A stretch of DNA of 64,000 nucleotides from Adenanthera pavonina (Eukaryota > Streptophyta > Magnoliopsida > Fabales > Fabaceae). The translations under genes and the position numbers were made by a program. Numbering within the stretch: the first letter of the stretch is position 1; every line of letters begins with the position of its first letter. The DNA lies in contig JAIVEN010000024.1 of assembly GCA_026686845.1 (NCBI GenBank), positions 6,125,501 through 6,189,500 of the forward strand. The letters run 5' to 3'. The notes beneath the pieces are model-generated. The model did not search any database. It saw only the letters and a program-made list of their open reading frames with translations, and had not been told where the DNA came from. This document shows, one piece after another, positions 10,321-23,103 of the stretch.

Positions 10321-10744
10321 TGTGACATCCGGGTGTTGACGAGGGAGGAAAGTGATCGCTGGTGCAAGAAAAGTGGGGCTCAGATAAAGTAATGAGGCAC
10401 CGACAAGAAGCGACTCCTGGCATGCTTCTAAGCGGGAGGGGTATATGAATGAATCGAATACATACCAGAACGAGAGGGATCCAGAGACTGTATAGGTATG
10501 GGACTATACGGTTAAGGATAGCTTAAAAGGATTTGATAGTTATTACCTATACCAACAAGGTGTACTTACGTTTTTGTTAGCCTATCCCTTAGGAGCTCCT
10601 CAGTTAAGCGTGCTTGACCTAGAGCAATTATGAGATGGGTGACCTCCTCCCAGGAGGTGTGTGAGTGAGGACAAAGCACACCGAAAGGGCTTGTGTTGGT
10701 TTGTTGGGATAGTAGTCAATCCTGAATAGTGGCCGGACGTTACA
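10321..10744 (+). repeat. Cassandra 3' LTR
   Basis: 424 bp, highly similar to 9811-10249. It begins TGTGACATCCGGGTG and ends GGACGTTACA, followed by the target duplication TGTTG. Confidence 0.92.
10593..10658 (+). ncRNA. 5S rRNA-like segment, 3' LTR copy
   Basis: Here the box A region is perfect (AGTTAAGCGTGCTTG), while the box C region is damaged after GATGGGTGACCTCC (CTCCCAGGAGG). The two LTR copies have therefore decayed at opposite boxes. Confidence 0.85.
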
Positions 10745-10749
10745 TGTTG

Positions 10750-13700
10750 CTCATACCCTGATCCATGCTTACTTTTCATTATCATAGGTCATTATTGAAT
10801 CAGGAACATTTACCATAGGGGAGGAGGTCTAGCCTCTTTAATTCATAAAAACTCATTCCTTTCCAACAAAACTTTCTTTCTAACTGAGCAGTAAGGCCAT
10901 CTGAGAGAAATTTTTATAACTCTTTGCTGAACTTATAAAAATTTTCATTTCATTCTGGGGTTTGGTCTCTCCCATCTCATACATTACTTGCTTTGTTAGG
11001 AACTACTGCGATCCTTATGGGAGATTCTGTAACCTACTAACCATACTTTTTGGTGCATATTTCCCATTTATTAGGTTCAGCAAGTCTTTGCTTTTGCAAC
11101 ATTTCAAAAATTCTCAGTTGTCTTTCATGCTCTTCCAAAGATTTGGAGTTATTTAAAAATCATCATTACCTGACCACCATATATTGTTCATACTTCTATT
11201 CATATTGTAACAAGTGCCTTGGTAAGACTCATAGTGTGCACATTAAACTATTTGCACATCTTACCCTTCATACTTCTTACATATTTATTACTTTTCAGTA
11301 GGTCAACCATCTTGAAATTTCTCCCTCTGAAGTAACCTTAACTGTAGGATGCTAAGGGGTTTTGCTTTACTCATACCATTATTAGACTTAGAGAATTTAA
11401 TAATAGGCTTTCACCTAAGCCATAACTCGTCTGTGGGACCTCTGGATAACTTACTGCTTTATTTCCATAGCATTCAATTCTTCTTTTAACATCTAACAAA
11501 ATATCTTATAATGACAATTCTGTATCATTTTCATTTTCATCTATTATTCATACTTATTTTGCTTCCTTTTACTCTAACTTTTATCAGTTTAGAACTTTAA
11601 TTCACCACTATACTTTTGCATATAAACATACCTCCAAACCTTGCACTTTGCTTTTCTTACTAGAGCCCTTGAATTCTTTTGGCTTTCTATGGGTTGGAGT
11701 CTGATTAACATTAAGGTAGTGGTTACTGACTTTTTGCTCTTTAACATCCTGTTTATATTTATAACCTCTTTAACTTCTTAGCCAAGGTTAATCAGTGATG
11801 TGGCAATTTTAGAGAAACTTCTTAACCCTTCAATAGTCTTTTGCTAGCTCAGTTTAAATCTAGCTCTTAGCCTCTCACCATTCTTGCTTATTTGGGCATC
11901 ACCCCAGGAGTTATCTCTCCTCTACCTCCCTTGGTGACTTTCATCATATGAAGGATTTCATCTTTTTTGGCTCAATTGGGCTTCTTCCCAACAGCTTGCT
12001 CAATTGGGTTTCTACCCAAGAGCTACCTCCCTTTATTCTTACCTTGGCACTTGATAGAGGATTTCTTTCATTGTGAGATCTTCCGGCCAAGTACTTTCAT
12101 TATAGCTAGATTTTATACTAAGTTTAACAATTAACTATCTCTAGATTTCATAGTTTCCTAACTTCTTATCACTAAAGCCTTAGGCTTATACTTGTAATTT
12201 AGATTCATACCTCATGTCTTAAACATCATAAATACATTGCTAACTTTCTTTTATGGAGACATTGATTTTTTTTTTGTTGCCAATCTTTCTTCTTTGAATC
12301 ATATATCAACTTTCATGTCTATGCTTAACATCTTTCTTCAAGCTCTTCTCAACTTGACAATGGGTATAACATAAAACTTAATCTAAGCACATGGAACATT
12401 TTTAGGGTAGGCATAATCAATATCTTCTTTTTACAATCTAAGAGGAAATCATTTACAAAAAGTCAATTCGTGCTTACCATTGTACTTCAATATTTATTCA
12501 GACTAGCAATGGAGATTATGGCCCTCTGTATATAGTGAAAACATTCACATATAAATCATATTATAATAACCTTCAAACCCAACCTTTAGCATAGTGATAA
12601 AGAGTAGCTTGCACCTGCATCATACTTTTGCTAAAATCAGGTGACTTACGGCCTCCTATTGGGATAGTATAAAAACTCTCCCTTGTGCTTTTGGTTTGGT
12701 ATTGGCCATTTCCATAATACAGTCACAAGTTTAATATCTTGGCTTTCCATACTTGGAGCACCATTTTATTCTACTAAACATGGCCTTCTGCCATGAGCCT
12801 TTCTGTATTCAAACAGAGCTGGCTTGCTTGGTCTACCTCATCTGTTCTTTTTCCTTGTTTCATAAATCACATGTTATTCCAAGACTTCTTATCCTTATTC
12901 GTACTTACTAATGGTAGTTGGAAATACTGGTAAAACATTCACGTGATTCAAACTATTTCCAATGATCCTGCTTACTTGGATTCATGAATTAAAGGCATAT
13001 TCTCTTTAACCACTTACTTCAAGCTTCTTTTCTAGCTTTTCCACCTTTTCTCATTCATCATCATACTACTAGAGGTATGTCGAATTTCAAGCCCATTGGT
13101 TATGCCTTATTATGCTTTCATTGATCAGCTCGTTCATATTAGAGCAGATTCTTATAAATTTCACTTCCTTTAATCAACCTTATTCTTCAACTTATATATT
13201 GCCATCAAAGTCTTTCATTTCCAACATGCCGCCATTGTCTTTGAAATCTTTTCAAGCTCATAGTCCATCCCTCAATATTTTGCATATCAAATTCACCATC
13301 AAGGATGATGGTTGATACATTCTAATTTACATAACCATATGTCGATGATTGATAAATTCAACCAATTGCCTGATAGCTTATTCCATAGGAGCTTACTAAT
13401 ATGCTTAAGATTGTTGTAGTATAGATGGAGCATTATAGGTTCTAAGTTCGACCTATTTTTCCTGAGTAATAATTCTCTCTTATAGTTGCTCTTCACAATT
13501 CTTTGTTACTGATCCTGGCCATAAGGATAATTTATAAGAAATCTTGGTTGTTCTACTTTTCTTTACTATCACTAGGTCATTTGAGAAGTTCATGCTTGTG
13601 CTATCTAATTTTGTTGAACCCTTCTTCATATCTCAATCATTGTTGTCTTGCATTTAATAATTGCATTACTTCTACATATACTTTTCATCCTTATCATCAT

Positions 13701-14977
13701 ACTGAACTTATGAGGTTTCCATACTGGCATCAAACTTACTACTATTGTTTTCATCCTCTCAAACTTTCATAGCTCCTGATTCTATATAGCACCAATTATT
13801 GGCTCAACCATTCACTTCCAAGGAGCCAATGATCATGATGCCCTTCAAAACATTCTTTTGCTTCTATCGTAGTACTCAAGAGATCTAGAAATTAAATTTG
13901 TCTTCCAGATCTATCCTGGCATTTCTTAAAGTAGTTCTATTATTCCTTTGGATTTGGAGTCCTTGGTTTAGTTGGGCAAAGCTACTTTTTTTTTTCCCTT
14001 TAAATGATTCCTCTAGCCCAAACTTACTTAGCACAACTTATACTTTAACTTTATGTGCATTTACTTGCATCTTGTGCGGCTATACTTGAGAAGACTACTA
14101 TTATTAAGTCACTTCCTAAACTCAAGTATTTCTATTATTTAAAAATTATCATATAGCTACCATCATACATTCATCTTAGGTCCTACATTTCCTTTGTAGG
14201 ACTCTGTTTAGGCTCAGACCATTTTCCTTTACCTGGGTTATTACTCATTCTTCTTTTGTAACTTACATTCTTTAAATTATACATTAATTTTCCCCCATTA
14301 ACTCTTTTCTCATTACTTTTCTTCATTATTATCATTTATTCCTTGCTGGCCTTTTACACTCATTATTGGAAACATTATGCCACTGATATTACCTTATAGG
14401 TGGAATCTTGCTTTTCTATTTATCACCCACCATTACCTTTCATAACTACTTTCTGGTCAGTGGCTGAGTATTTGAGAAAAGCCTTAGGTAAACATTCGTA
14501 TTAGCTGTTGATTGATGAGGTTTCATGTCTTTTTTTTTTTAAAAACATACTATGCCATCCACTTTCAGAGAACTATCAGTATTGTAGGGCTCCATAATCT
14601 TTCTCATTCTTTTTAGAGGTTTAATACAATCTCATAATTGGTCTACTGCGACCATGAGATCTACTGCGATCTCTGATCCCTACTAGGATCCTCTGTGATC
14701 ATATATCATCTCTTTACTGATAGGACCTAACTGTGATCTAACTCTGAAAAGATCCAAGACCTAAGATAAATTAATTTGTAAAACATCTTCAACTAATCCA
14801 GCAACTACCTTTAGTTATTCTTAAGACTAATCCCTTATGCCACTAAAATATTCATAGGCTAGGTTTCTATACGGAATAGCACTTTCACATTATAGGGGAA
14901 ATACTTTAACTTTAAAATATGCGTTTTCTTGCGAAGATTAAATGCTCAAATCTTTGCTCTAAGAGCCAATACCTTCG
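10750..14977. other. Element A interior, 5' part, no gene seen
   Basis: 4.2 kb of AT-rich sequence. All frames are short and none shows gag, protease, RT or integrase motifs on either strand. Near 14640-14780 there is a patch of repeated GATC-containing words (CTACTGCGATCTC, CTCTGTGATCATATATC), unique in this window. Consistent with a non-coding interior. Confidence 0.5.
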
Positions 14978-14989
14978 GCTCTGATACAA
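14978..14989 (-). other. Primer-binding site of element A
   Basis: The minus strand reads TGTATCAGAGCC, one mismatch from the tRNA-Met PBS TGGTATCAGAGC, four to five bases inside the LTR end GGTGTTACA. Confidence 0.75.
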
Positions 14990-14993
14990 AAAA

Positions 14994-17900
14994 TGTAACA
15001 CCTTACTTTTAGACTTATTTCCCATGAATTAAACTTTTTTAAGTCTGATTATACTAGATCTTAAGCTTGAATCACATAAGAATGAAAATTAGAATTTCCA
15101 AAATTGTCGGTTACTGTTCATGTGGTAGCTTCCACTTTGCCAACTAAATTTTAAAAATTCATAACTAATTCTATAAAAATCATTTCATAGTGCTTCAAGT
15201 CTCTAAAAATAGATAAAAACCTTTAATACAAGGAAAAAAAATATGAAACAGAACATTCTCCTGACCAATTTATACAGTTTATTTCTCAAACATTTACTAT
15301 ATATTTGGTCATTTTCTCTTTCCCAGGACTTTAGCCTTATATTTAAAAATTCATATCTCACTCTACCCTGAGCCAATTTATGCATTCCTTATGTCATTGG
15401 AAAGCCCTATGAGTCTAATTTCTAAAAATATTCTTCTGTATATTTATTCAACTTGTACAGGGCATAACATTAACTTAAATCATAAAGGGTCAGAATCCAA
15501 TTCTTACTAGAACAGTTTTGGGAAAACTTACATATCTCTTGTTCTATAGCTCCAATTAACTTCAAATCAGTGTCATATGAAACTTGAAACATAGAAATTT
15601 TTATACATATAAACCACTGAATATTTAGAGTTTTGTACGATTTTATATTAGCTTCTGAATTTTCCAGTACTTACTTTTCAGTTTTCAGTTTTCCCATTCT
15701 TGCCCTGTTCTGAACCCTGAGTTAGAAAATTCACCATTAATTGTACACAACTCCAAATCGGGTGAATTATATGTCATATTAAAGTTTGAGATTCCCTATA
15801 TCTGGTGTAAAAATACCATACCTATAATCTCACTTAAGTACATAAAGGGTGAATGAAATAGACACATCTGGAAAATAACCTGTTTCAATCTATATTGCCA
15901 TTTGCTTACCAAAACCCTTGTAAATGAACTCATTTTGGCATGAAACTTGGTAGAACATAACTTAACATCACAATATCTAGAACTAGAAATTCTCATGCAT
16001 TTTCCAGAAAATTAACATAATAATCACTATTTTACAATTTCATATAAAATAAGGCACAAATAACCATTCACATTATAATACAATGGCTTGCAACATCATT
16101 TCCTTCTTTATGCCTTTTGCTCCTTCCTTAGCTTTTTTGCATTGGTTCTCCCTAGCATGGTTAGTCATTGAAGGGGGGGTGAGATTCAAAGAATCTTAGT
16201 AGCAATCACCATTCATGCAATCATGTTATCACATTAAGCATATAATCATCATAAAACATCATCTGAATGCTTTTAAACATTTATGCAATAATATTTTACA
16301 AAAATTTTGGCAGAGTTTCATTTTGTATTTTGGACATCCTGGGGTCTCAAAACCCTCAATTAACTCAGCCAACATTCTTAAAGCATCACAATTGATCATA
16401 GCAAACAATAGCAAGTCATCAAACTCATTAAAAATCACATGACAATATAAGGCAAGAATAGGTAAATTGCTACCTTCATGCTCTCTCTTACTCTTCAACT
16501 TGATACCAATGCTCCCTCTAGCTTCCTTGGGCTTCTTCAAGTCCTAATGCATCATCAAACAACTACTCAACCTAATGGTTCCATGACTTTCTTTAAAAAA
16601 AATGTTCATGAAACCCTAATTCTTAAAAAATTCACCAAAAATTCATTCCTAACTCAAAAGTGATGAATTATACCTCTATTCCATGTAATTTTTCATGAGG
16701 AATCCAAATATGGCCTCAGAATTACCAAATTCCATTTCTAACTCAGTTACTATTAATTCCGAATTAAATTTCAAAAACCTAAAAATTTCACTTTCTTAAC
16801 TTAAGCTTTTTCATGAGATCATCACTTGTTCCTAAGGTTTTGGACCATGAGGAACTCATTTTTGGCATCAAATCCATGAAATTTCAACTCCAACCATGAA
16901 AAGTAAATCGTAAAAAATTAGGAAAATTTAAGAAAATTTACTACACTTTGTTATACAACAAACTACTTGCATATTCAAGCTTTGAATGTGTAGTCTAACA
17001 TTTCCCCCATGTTCTATGGTTTGTAAACTCATTTCCTTGCTGAATCTTGTTTGGATGAAACCCTAAGAGGAAGAGGAAGAATTTCTACTCCATGAATCAT
17101 GCTTTAAACACCATGGATAGAAAGCTTAGGGTGATAGAAGGCAAACTTACCAACTTGAGCTCTTGATTTGGCCTTAAGCTTTCTCTGCTTCCTTCTCTCT
17201 TTTCTCTCTTCTTTCTTGTGTTTTTCCCTTCAGTTTTTGCTGCTGCAACCCTCGTGAAAATGAGGTGGAGAGTAGGTAATTAATTGGTTAGTTACATGCT
17301 TAATTAGGTAATTAATTATGGTTAATAACCATGGTTACTTTTTGACCAAAAATCAACTCCTTCTTAAGCAAGTTTTGGGGCAAAAATTAGCTGCCCAAAC
17401 TGCCCCATTTTCACGCAGAGAGTGAGTTATTTAAGTGTCCAACATTCTCAATTTTTTTGGTCCGAATATATCTTGGACCGGGTAATTTTTAACCGTACCG
17501 ATAAAACTACTTTTTACAGTAATTTAGCATTTTTAGACTATAGGACTATTCTAATTTTATTTTTATATTTCAATAATTATCCTATCCCAAATAGTATCTG
17601 AGTATGGCCTATACCCTGAGCCGGTTTCTTTTTAATCATCGGTAGGGCCCACAGTTACTTTATCGGTTTACTATAACTTTTAGACATTCGACACTGATTA
17701 TTTCCTTATCCTTGAACATTAATCCTCAGTGCCATATACCATTGGACTTCTTGCATCGAAGGCTTCATTTTGACAGTAATTTTTTATATTTACAAAACTA
17801 CCCCTGACCCGGGTTTAAATTATAATTTCTAAAACTTTTGGGTCATTAGGTGTAATTTTTCTCAAGACATGTCTAATACTCATTCCACGTAATTTTTTGA

Positions 17901-18535
17901 CTTTAAGGACATGGATGTCCTTTTCATAATTCTTTAGGGGTAAAAATATAATTTTTTAATTTTCTGTCTAACCGAAAAAAATGATCTATTTGCGCTTCTT
18001 TACGCTTAACAGTGTCTCTCCGTTTTTTTCAATTCCTCATATATTTTATGATATCAACATTTATTCCTTGGGGGTTTAAATGTAATATTCATATTTTTCT
18101 TCTAATATCGGAAATGACCACTTTGCCCTTAAATTGGGTCAAAAATATAATTATCCATTCTTTCGGGCACTTTCTTGTAATTTCACCCAAAGACCAATAT
18201 TTTTTTATTATTTCTCTCACTATTCACACTACAAATTGGTTTATCTCTTAACATGGACCTCTTGGCTACGCATTACTTATACCGTTGTGCTCAGCTTGGA
18301 GCGGGCTTTCATTTAAGTGGTATATTACATATTTTTCGGGGTAAGTTCTGGAATTAATTTCCACTAAGGACCTTATGGAAAATTAATTCCAATTAAGGAC
18401 CAAACATAACTTCTTCATAAAATTAGATAAGAAATTAATTCCTTCTAAAGCCCGATTATATATAGCCTTTTCGTCTCATCCCGTTTCTCGTCTTTTATTC
18501 ATTTTATAACATCTCATAAAAATAGAGATATTACA
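14994..18535 (-). repeat. 5' LTR of element A (3.5 kb)
   Basis: The plus strand starts TGTAACACCTTACTTTTAG and ends AATAGAGATATTACA. It matches 7425-8923 over its right 1.5 kb and solo LTR A2 (34829-37787) throughout. It holds a hairpin block at 16181-16197. No protein-coding content. Confidence 0.88.
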
Positions 18536-19162
18536 GATAATGTTTCTGACTAAAGAAAGTCCAGCTTCTCTATCCCATAGGTTATGCGAATAAGGGGCTG
18601 CACAATACACTTGGCCTTTATTGTTCACTCCCTTGTGTGAATAAGGTAGCCATCTTATCAGGATAACCAGCTAGACAGAATAGAGGACATGGTGAACACA
18701 TATGTTATGCAGATAACCTTAACCTTTTTCATGAAATCGAAGAGGGAACACTTAGAAAAACTTTGAGATTGAGACTTTATCCTTATAACCTTTATTAGTT
18801 ATGCGTATAAGGTAAACCTTTTCATGAACATAGAGTGAGAACACTTAGAAACATGTTTATAATTGAGACTTTATTCTCATAACTTTTAAATGTTATGTGC
18901 ATAAGATAACTCTTTTCATGAAAACCATTTTGAAAACATGAGCCAATCATTAATCATTCAAATAGATGCCTTATTTAATATTGAGATAAGCAAAATTTAA
19001 AGCTTAACTATCTTCTTTTACAAATAGATTCCTAAAATATATGAAATAACTTTTCATCCTTCAAGAATCTCCAGCTTTATTCTTTATATGACTTGTGTTC
19101 TTTTGATATTGGATTTTCAAGCTTAATGTTGTTTAGAATAATCAAAATCATCTGAATTAACA
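18536..19162 (-). repeat. Fragment of copia LTR family D
   Basis: Collinear with about 51840-52463 of the solo LTR D: GGTTATGCGAATAAGGGGCTGCACAATAC at its left and a TTTAGAATAATCAAAATCATC...TTAACA end at its right (described in short: same words, small differences). It begins exactly where element A ends, so A appears to have inserted into this LTR; the missing half should lie left of the window's element A. Confidence 0.75.
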
Positions 19163-19813
19163 TATGCCAAAACAATGAAATTAGTTTCATAATTAAAGAT
19201 AGCACCTACACCATATTAATACATATTTTGAATGTCTTTGGATTTTGATCCTCTACTTAAGCACTAACCTTTTATGCAATATCTATGGAAGCATTTTACA
19301 GAACAGGTATAGTGTTTGGTCAATGCATAATTACTTGTGTTTAGGTGGTGGAAAAAAGGAAGAAGGATCAAGTGATGCTCAAAATAGATATCCTTTCACA
19401 AAATATTTAAACTTGAAGAAGATGCAAAATGCATTGAAATTTAAAAATATTAAGAAAAAACACTATAACATTTTATAATGAGAAAGAGACGTCAATGCCC
19501 ACAAATCAATTTATTCTAGTTTCAAGTTATTAATTTCAAGCCTTAAGAAACCATAATGTAAATTCCTGCTATTATATAGCTTATCAGTTTGTTTCATTTA
19601 ACGTGAAGAGGTTCTTCACTTTCATATTCAACTTTGCTTATTGGCATAGTAATGCTAGCATATTATAAGGTTTTAAATGAGGTTCTACACCTAGTGGTAG
19701 GGTAGCAAGAATGAATGAACAAAGGAAAATGTTTGGAACTTCTTGGTTTCATATGACAAGCTTGGGGTAAGGCACACGCTATAGAGAGATGCCTTAAAGC
19801 AAGGAGCTAAGCA
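19163..19813. other. Unassigned stretch
   Basis: AT-rich, no motif recognised. Together with 22392-23103 it forms the sequence into which solo LTR B1 inserted. The pieces rejoin at GCAACTAC/CCTTTAGC. Confidence 0.4.
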
Positions 19814-19818
19814 ACTAC

Positions 19819-20716
19819 TATAACATCCTAAAATTTTTATGGATATTCGAGACTCAATATTTTGAAATCTATAAAGAATTTACAAAAATGGATGTATATC
19901 ATTTGGCATGAAATAGGATAAAGAGGTCAATTATCTCAGTTGAAAGGAAAAATGAAAAATAACGATTTTGTCCCTAAAAAAAAAAGAAAAGAAAAAGGAA
20001 AAAGGGAAAAAGAAAAAAAAATAATAATAAAAAAATTCAAGTCGGTGGACGGAGGAGGAGGTTGAAGGAGAATTTATGAATTTTGGGGTAAATTACACCT
20101 AATGACCCGAAAGTTTTAAAAATTATAAATTAATCCCGGGTCAAAGGTATTTTTGTAAATATGAAAAATTATAGTCAAAGTGAAGCTCTCAATGAGTTAG
20201 ACCCAATGAAATATAGTATGAAATTTATTAAGGTCAAAATCATATTTATTGGGTAATTAGGATTTAATATTAATATTTTACCCGATAAAAGTCAGTTGAG
20301 ACTGCAGAGAAAAGGCAGTATTGATCCAAGGAAAGTGATTGGACCTTGTTAAAATATATTTTGGGTCTAAATAATGATTTTGGACCCAAAATAATGGTTG
20401 GATAATCCTGTACCAATTTAATGACAATTTTGGTAAAAATACCCAATCGGTACGGGTAAATCTAATTGGTAAAGGGTATTTTGGTCCATAAAAATTATTG
20501 AAGCACTTTTTGGCTAAAAATTAAGGTGAGCCACGTCTGAATCATCTTATGGACACATGTGAAATTTTTCAAAAAGCTTTTTAAAAGAAAAGTAAATGAA
20601 AATAGATATAAAAGTAAATTAAGTAATTATATTATATAATTATCATTTAAAAACACCATTTCATCTTCCCCACGAAAAAGAGACGCTGGTTCAGTGATGA
20701 AAGGAGCTAGGTAGGC

Positions 20717-20747
<31 letters not shown>

Positions 20748-22386
20748 CAAAAGAAAGAAGAGAAAATCACAAGATTTGTCCCAAAACTTCAAGGTATTAT
20801 CTTACAACTCTTTTCTTGTGTCTCCTAGCAATTTTGAGATATTTTAATAGTTATTTTCCCTCTATTTGCTTGCTGAAACTTTCTACCTAGAGAGAGAGTA
20901 GAGAGAGAAAATGAAGGTATGGAAAAACTAAGCCATGAAAAGGGTTATATAGGCCATAAGGTGCAAGAATATGTCATTGGATTACAAATTAATCGGTTAG
21001 TTATTTTTCTATAATTTATGATAATTTTCTACCCAATTAGGGTTCATTATAGGAAGGAAATTTCAAGTTTTTGACCTCAAAAATGGATTCCTTGGGTCTA
21101 AAATAGGTTAGAATAAGTATGTTGTACAAGGAATTCATGATGGATAACAAAGTGCAAATTTTAGTTCAAGTGAGCACTTTGTGAATGAAATTGGATAATT
21201 AGTGTTTAATGGCATTATTTGATGATGCTATAGGATCCAAAGGAGTGTTATAAGATTAAGGAAAAGGTTTGCAAAGTTTGGAGATTAGTGGAAAGCTTAA
21301 AGGTAGTTAACTCACCTATCTATGCTTATGTATTATCATTGATGTTGCTTGGTTTGAATGATGTATTTAATATTTGGAATGTTGTCTTGTGATGATTTGG
21401 AGTTGTTGGTTGGATTGTTTGAAGGGTAATGTGACCCTGGATATGTCCAAATACAAGGGGAAGTGCTGCCCAAATTTTTATAAAATGGTTATGCCAAAAT
21501 GATTTGATTGCATGCTTAATGTGTTTTGAGATAAATACTTGCAATATATATGATGATATGTGTGCATGATGGTAGTTACTACTGAGATTCTTTGAATCTC
21601 ACCCCTCTCCAAATGTCTAACCAATTTTAGGTTCAAGTTATGGCAAGATTACCCAAGAAAGGAAAGGCAAGGAGAAACAAAGTAATGTTCAAGATAATGA
21701 TACTTAGGTTGATACTATTATATGAGAGGTTATGTAAAACCTTATGGGACATGATTATGCTATGCTTCCATGTTAATATATTCCTCTAAGTTCTTATGGA
21801 GTATCATGTAAGATAAAGGCAAGTTATGGCCATTTATGTATATATGAGTGTGTATTTTGGAAAGTTGGGAGAATACAAGAGACTTTTCTGAACATGGTTG
21901 GGAATTCGAAGTACTGTACATACCTCAATATGGTCAATGTATGAATGTTTTACATGTATGAAAACTAGACATGTGTATCTTTCCATAGACACAAAGATCA
22001 CTCAATTTGGAGTTGTGTATGATTTATTGTGATTTTTCAAAATTATGGTCAGAATCAGAAATTTTCAAAAATGACCATTGCTACAGTACATATAATACGA
22101 ACTTACTGTATAATTTGGCCAAGTAACTTCCCTGTTAAACATTTTTCCCATGTATATAATCTTTTGAGCTATATTTAGAGACTTGAACCATGTCAATATG
22201 ATTTTTCTTGATTTAGTTATGAATTTTCAAAGTTCACTGGGTAAAAAGAAGTTAACCAAGGGAATGGTACCCGAAATGAAATAAATTGGTTTAAGTTGTT
22301 TTATATAATCAAGTCTCTAATCAAGTATTAATGGACTTAAATATAGTTTAATACATGAGAAAGGAGTCTAAGTATGAGGTGTTACA
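19819..22386 (+). repeat. Solo LTR B1 (2.6 kb) with perfect target duplication
   Basis: It runs from TATAACATCC (decayed TGTAACATCC) to GAGGTGTTACA and is flanked by ACTAC at 19814-19818 and 22387-22391. No PBS, PPT or interior is attached, so it is a solo LTR left by recombination. It shares blocks with 41270-43763 (same strand) and 45816-48116 (opposite strand). It contains the hairpin at 21584-21600. Confidence 0.85.
20718..20748. repeat. (GA)n microsatellite
   Basis: An uninterrupted GA dinucleotide run of about 30 bp inside LTR B1, followed by more purine-rich sequence. Confidence 0.9.
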
Positions 22387-22391
22387 ACTAC

Positions 22392-23103
22392 CCTTTAGCA
22401 AATAGAATATATTCATGATGACTATGTAGTTAGAGTCAGTGAAACTTCTCTGAAACAACTTGGACTTTATTTTGCCTCTCAGACCATTTTGCAATTAAAG
22501 GTGCCAATTGGCAATTAACCTTGCCTTGATTCCTTAAGACATAGCTGAAAGGCCATGGGGGAGCTTTTAAATTGATCAGGATCTCCTTTGTAAATTAACA
22601 GAAACTGCACACTACTTTTATTATTTATGTTACTATGTAAAATCTTTTGTTTTTCTGCATATTTTCTTTTCAAGCCATAACTACAAGTAGTGGATAAAAG
22701 AGATGGTTGATGTTAGTATAATTAGTTTTGTAATGATATTCAGTAACCGAAGAACTCCTATATTATCCAATCCCCCCATATTATGATCAGCACTCCTACA
22801 AATAAGCAAACAGAATTTGTAACCTCCGCAAAACCTATAATTTGAAAGACAAACAGATTTAACCTGTATTTCTAAAACAAATAAATAGACAATCAGTGAG
22901 GAATAAACAAATGAGGAAATGAGTAAGAAAGCCCTTGCCAAAATAATGGAGCTTCTTGTGATGGTTAAAAGGATTTAGATTAGCTTTTCTTTGGCAATAA
23001 TAGTTTGCAACAATAATCCCTACCTTCTAACATTCACAATAATTATATCTATTATCTCAAAATATTTTCATACCAAATACAAAATGAGAAAGAAAGAAAT
23101 TAG
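22392..23103. other. Unassigned stretch
   Basis: It continues the target sequence of B1. Short frames only, with no recognisable motif. Confidence 0.4.

Larger units (their letters stand above)
9811..10744 (+). mobile_element. Cassandra-type TRIM retrotransposon, complete
   Basis: Two LTRs (9811-10249 and 10321-10744) start TGTGACATCCGGG and end GGACGTTACA. They enclose only 71 bp, including a tRNA-Met PBS. A perfect 5 bp target duplication TGTTG flanks it (9806-9810 and 10745-10749). Each LTR holds a segment resembling plant 5S rRNA. Short LTR elements without coding capacity that carry a 5S-like domain are the defining feature of the Cassandra TRIM family. Confidence 0.92.
7425..18535 (-). 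mobile_element. Large LTR element A without recognisable coding region (LARD-like)
   Basis: In minus sense: 5' LTR 18535-14994 (TGTAATATCTC...GGTGTTACA), five spacer bases, PBS at 14989-14978, an interior of about 6 kb (5 kb after removing the inserted Cassandra), PPT at 8939-8924, and a 3' LTR from 8923 leftward that is cut at 7425. I found no gag or pol motif in the interior. LTRs of 3.5 kb with a non-coding interior fit a LARD-type non-autonomous element; an extremely decayed Ty3/gypsy element is the alternative. Confidence 0.72.

Noticed and set aside
13112..14089. Several 60-90 codon plus-strand frames
   Set aside because: They overlap one another in AT-rich DNA and have random-looking composition without conserved motifs.
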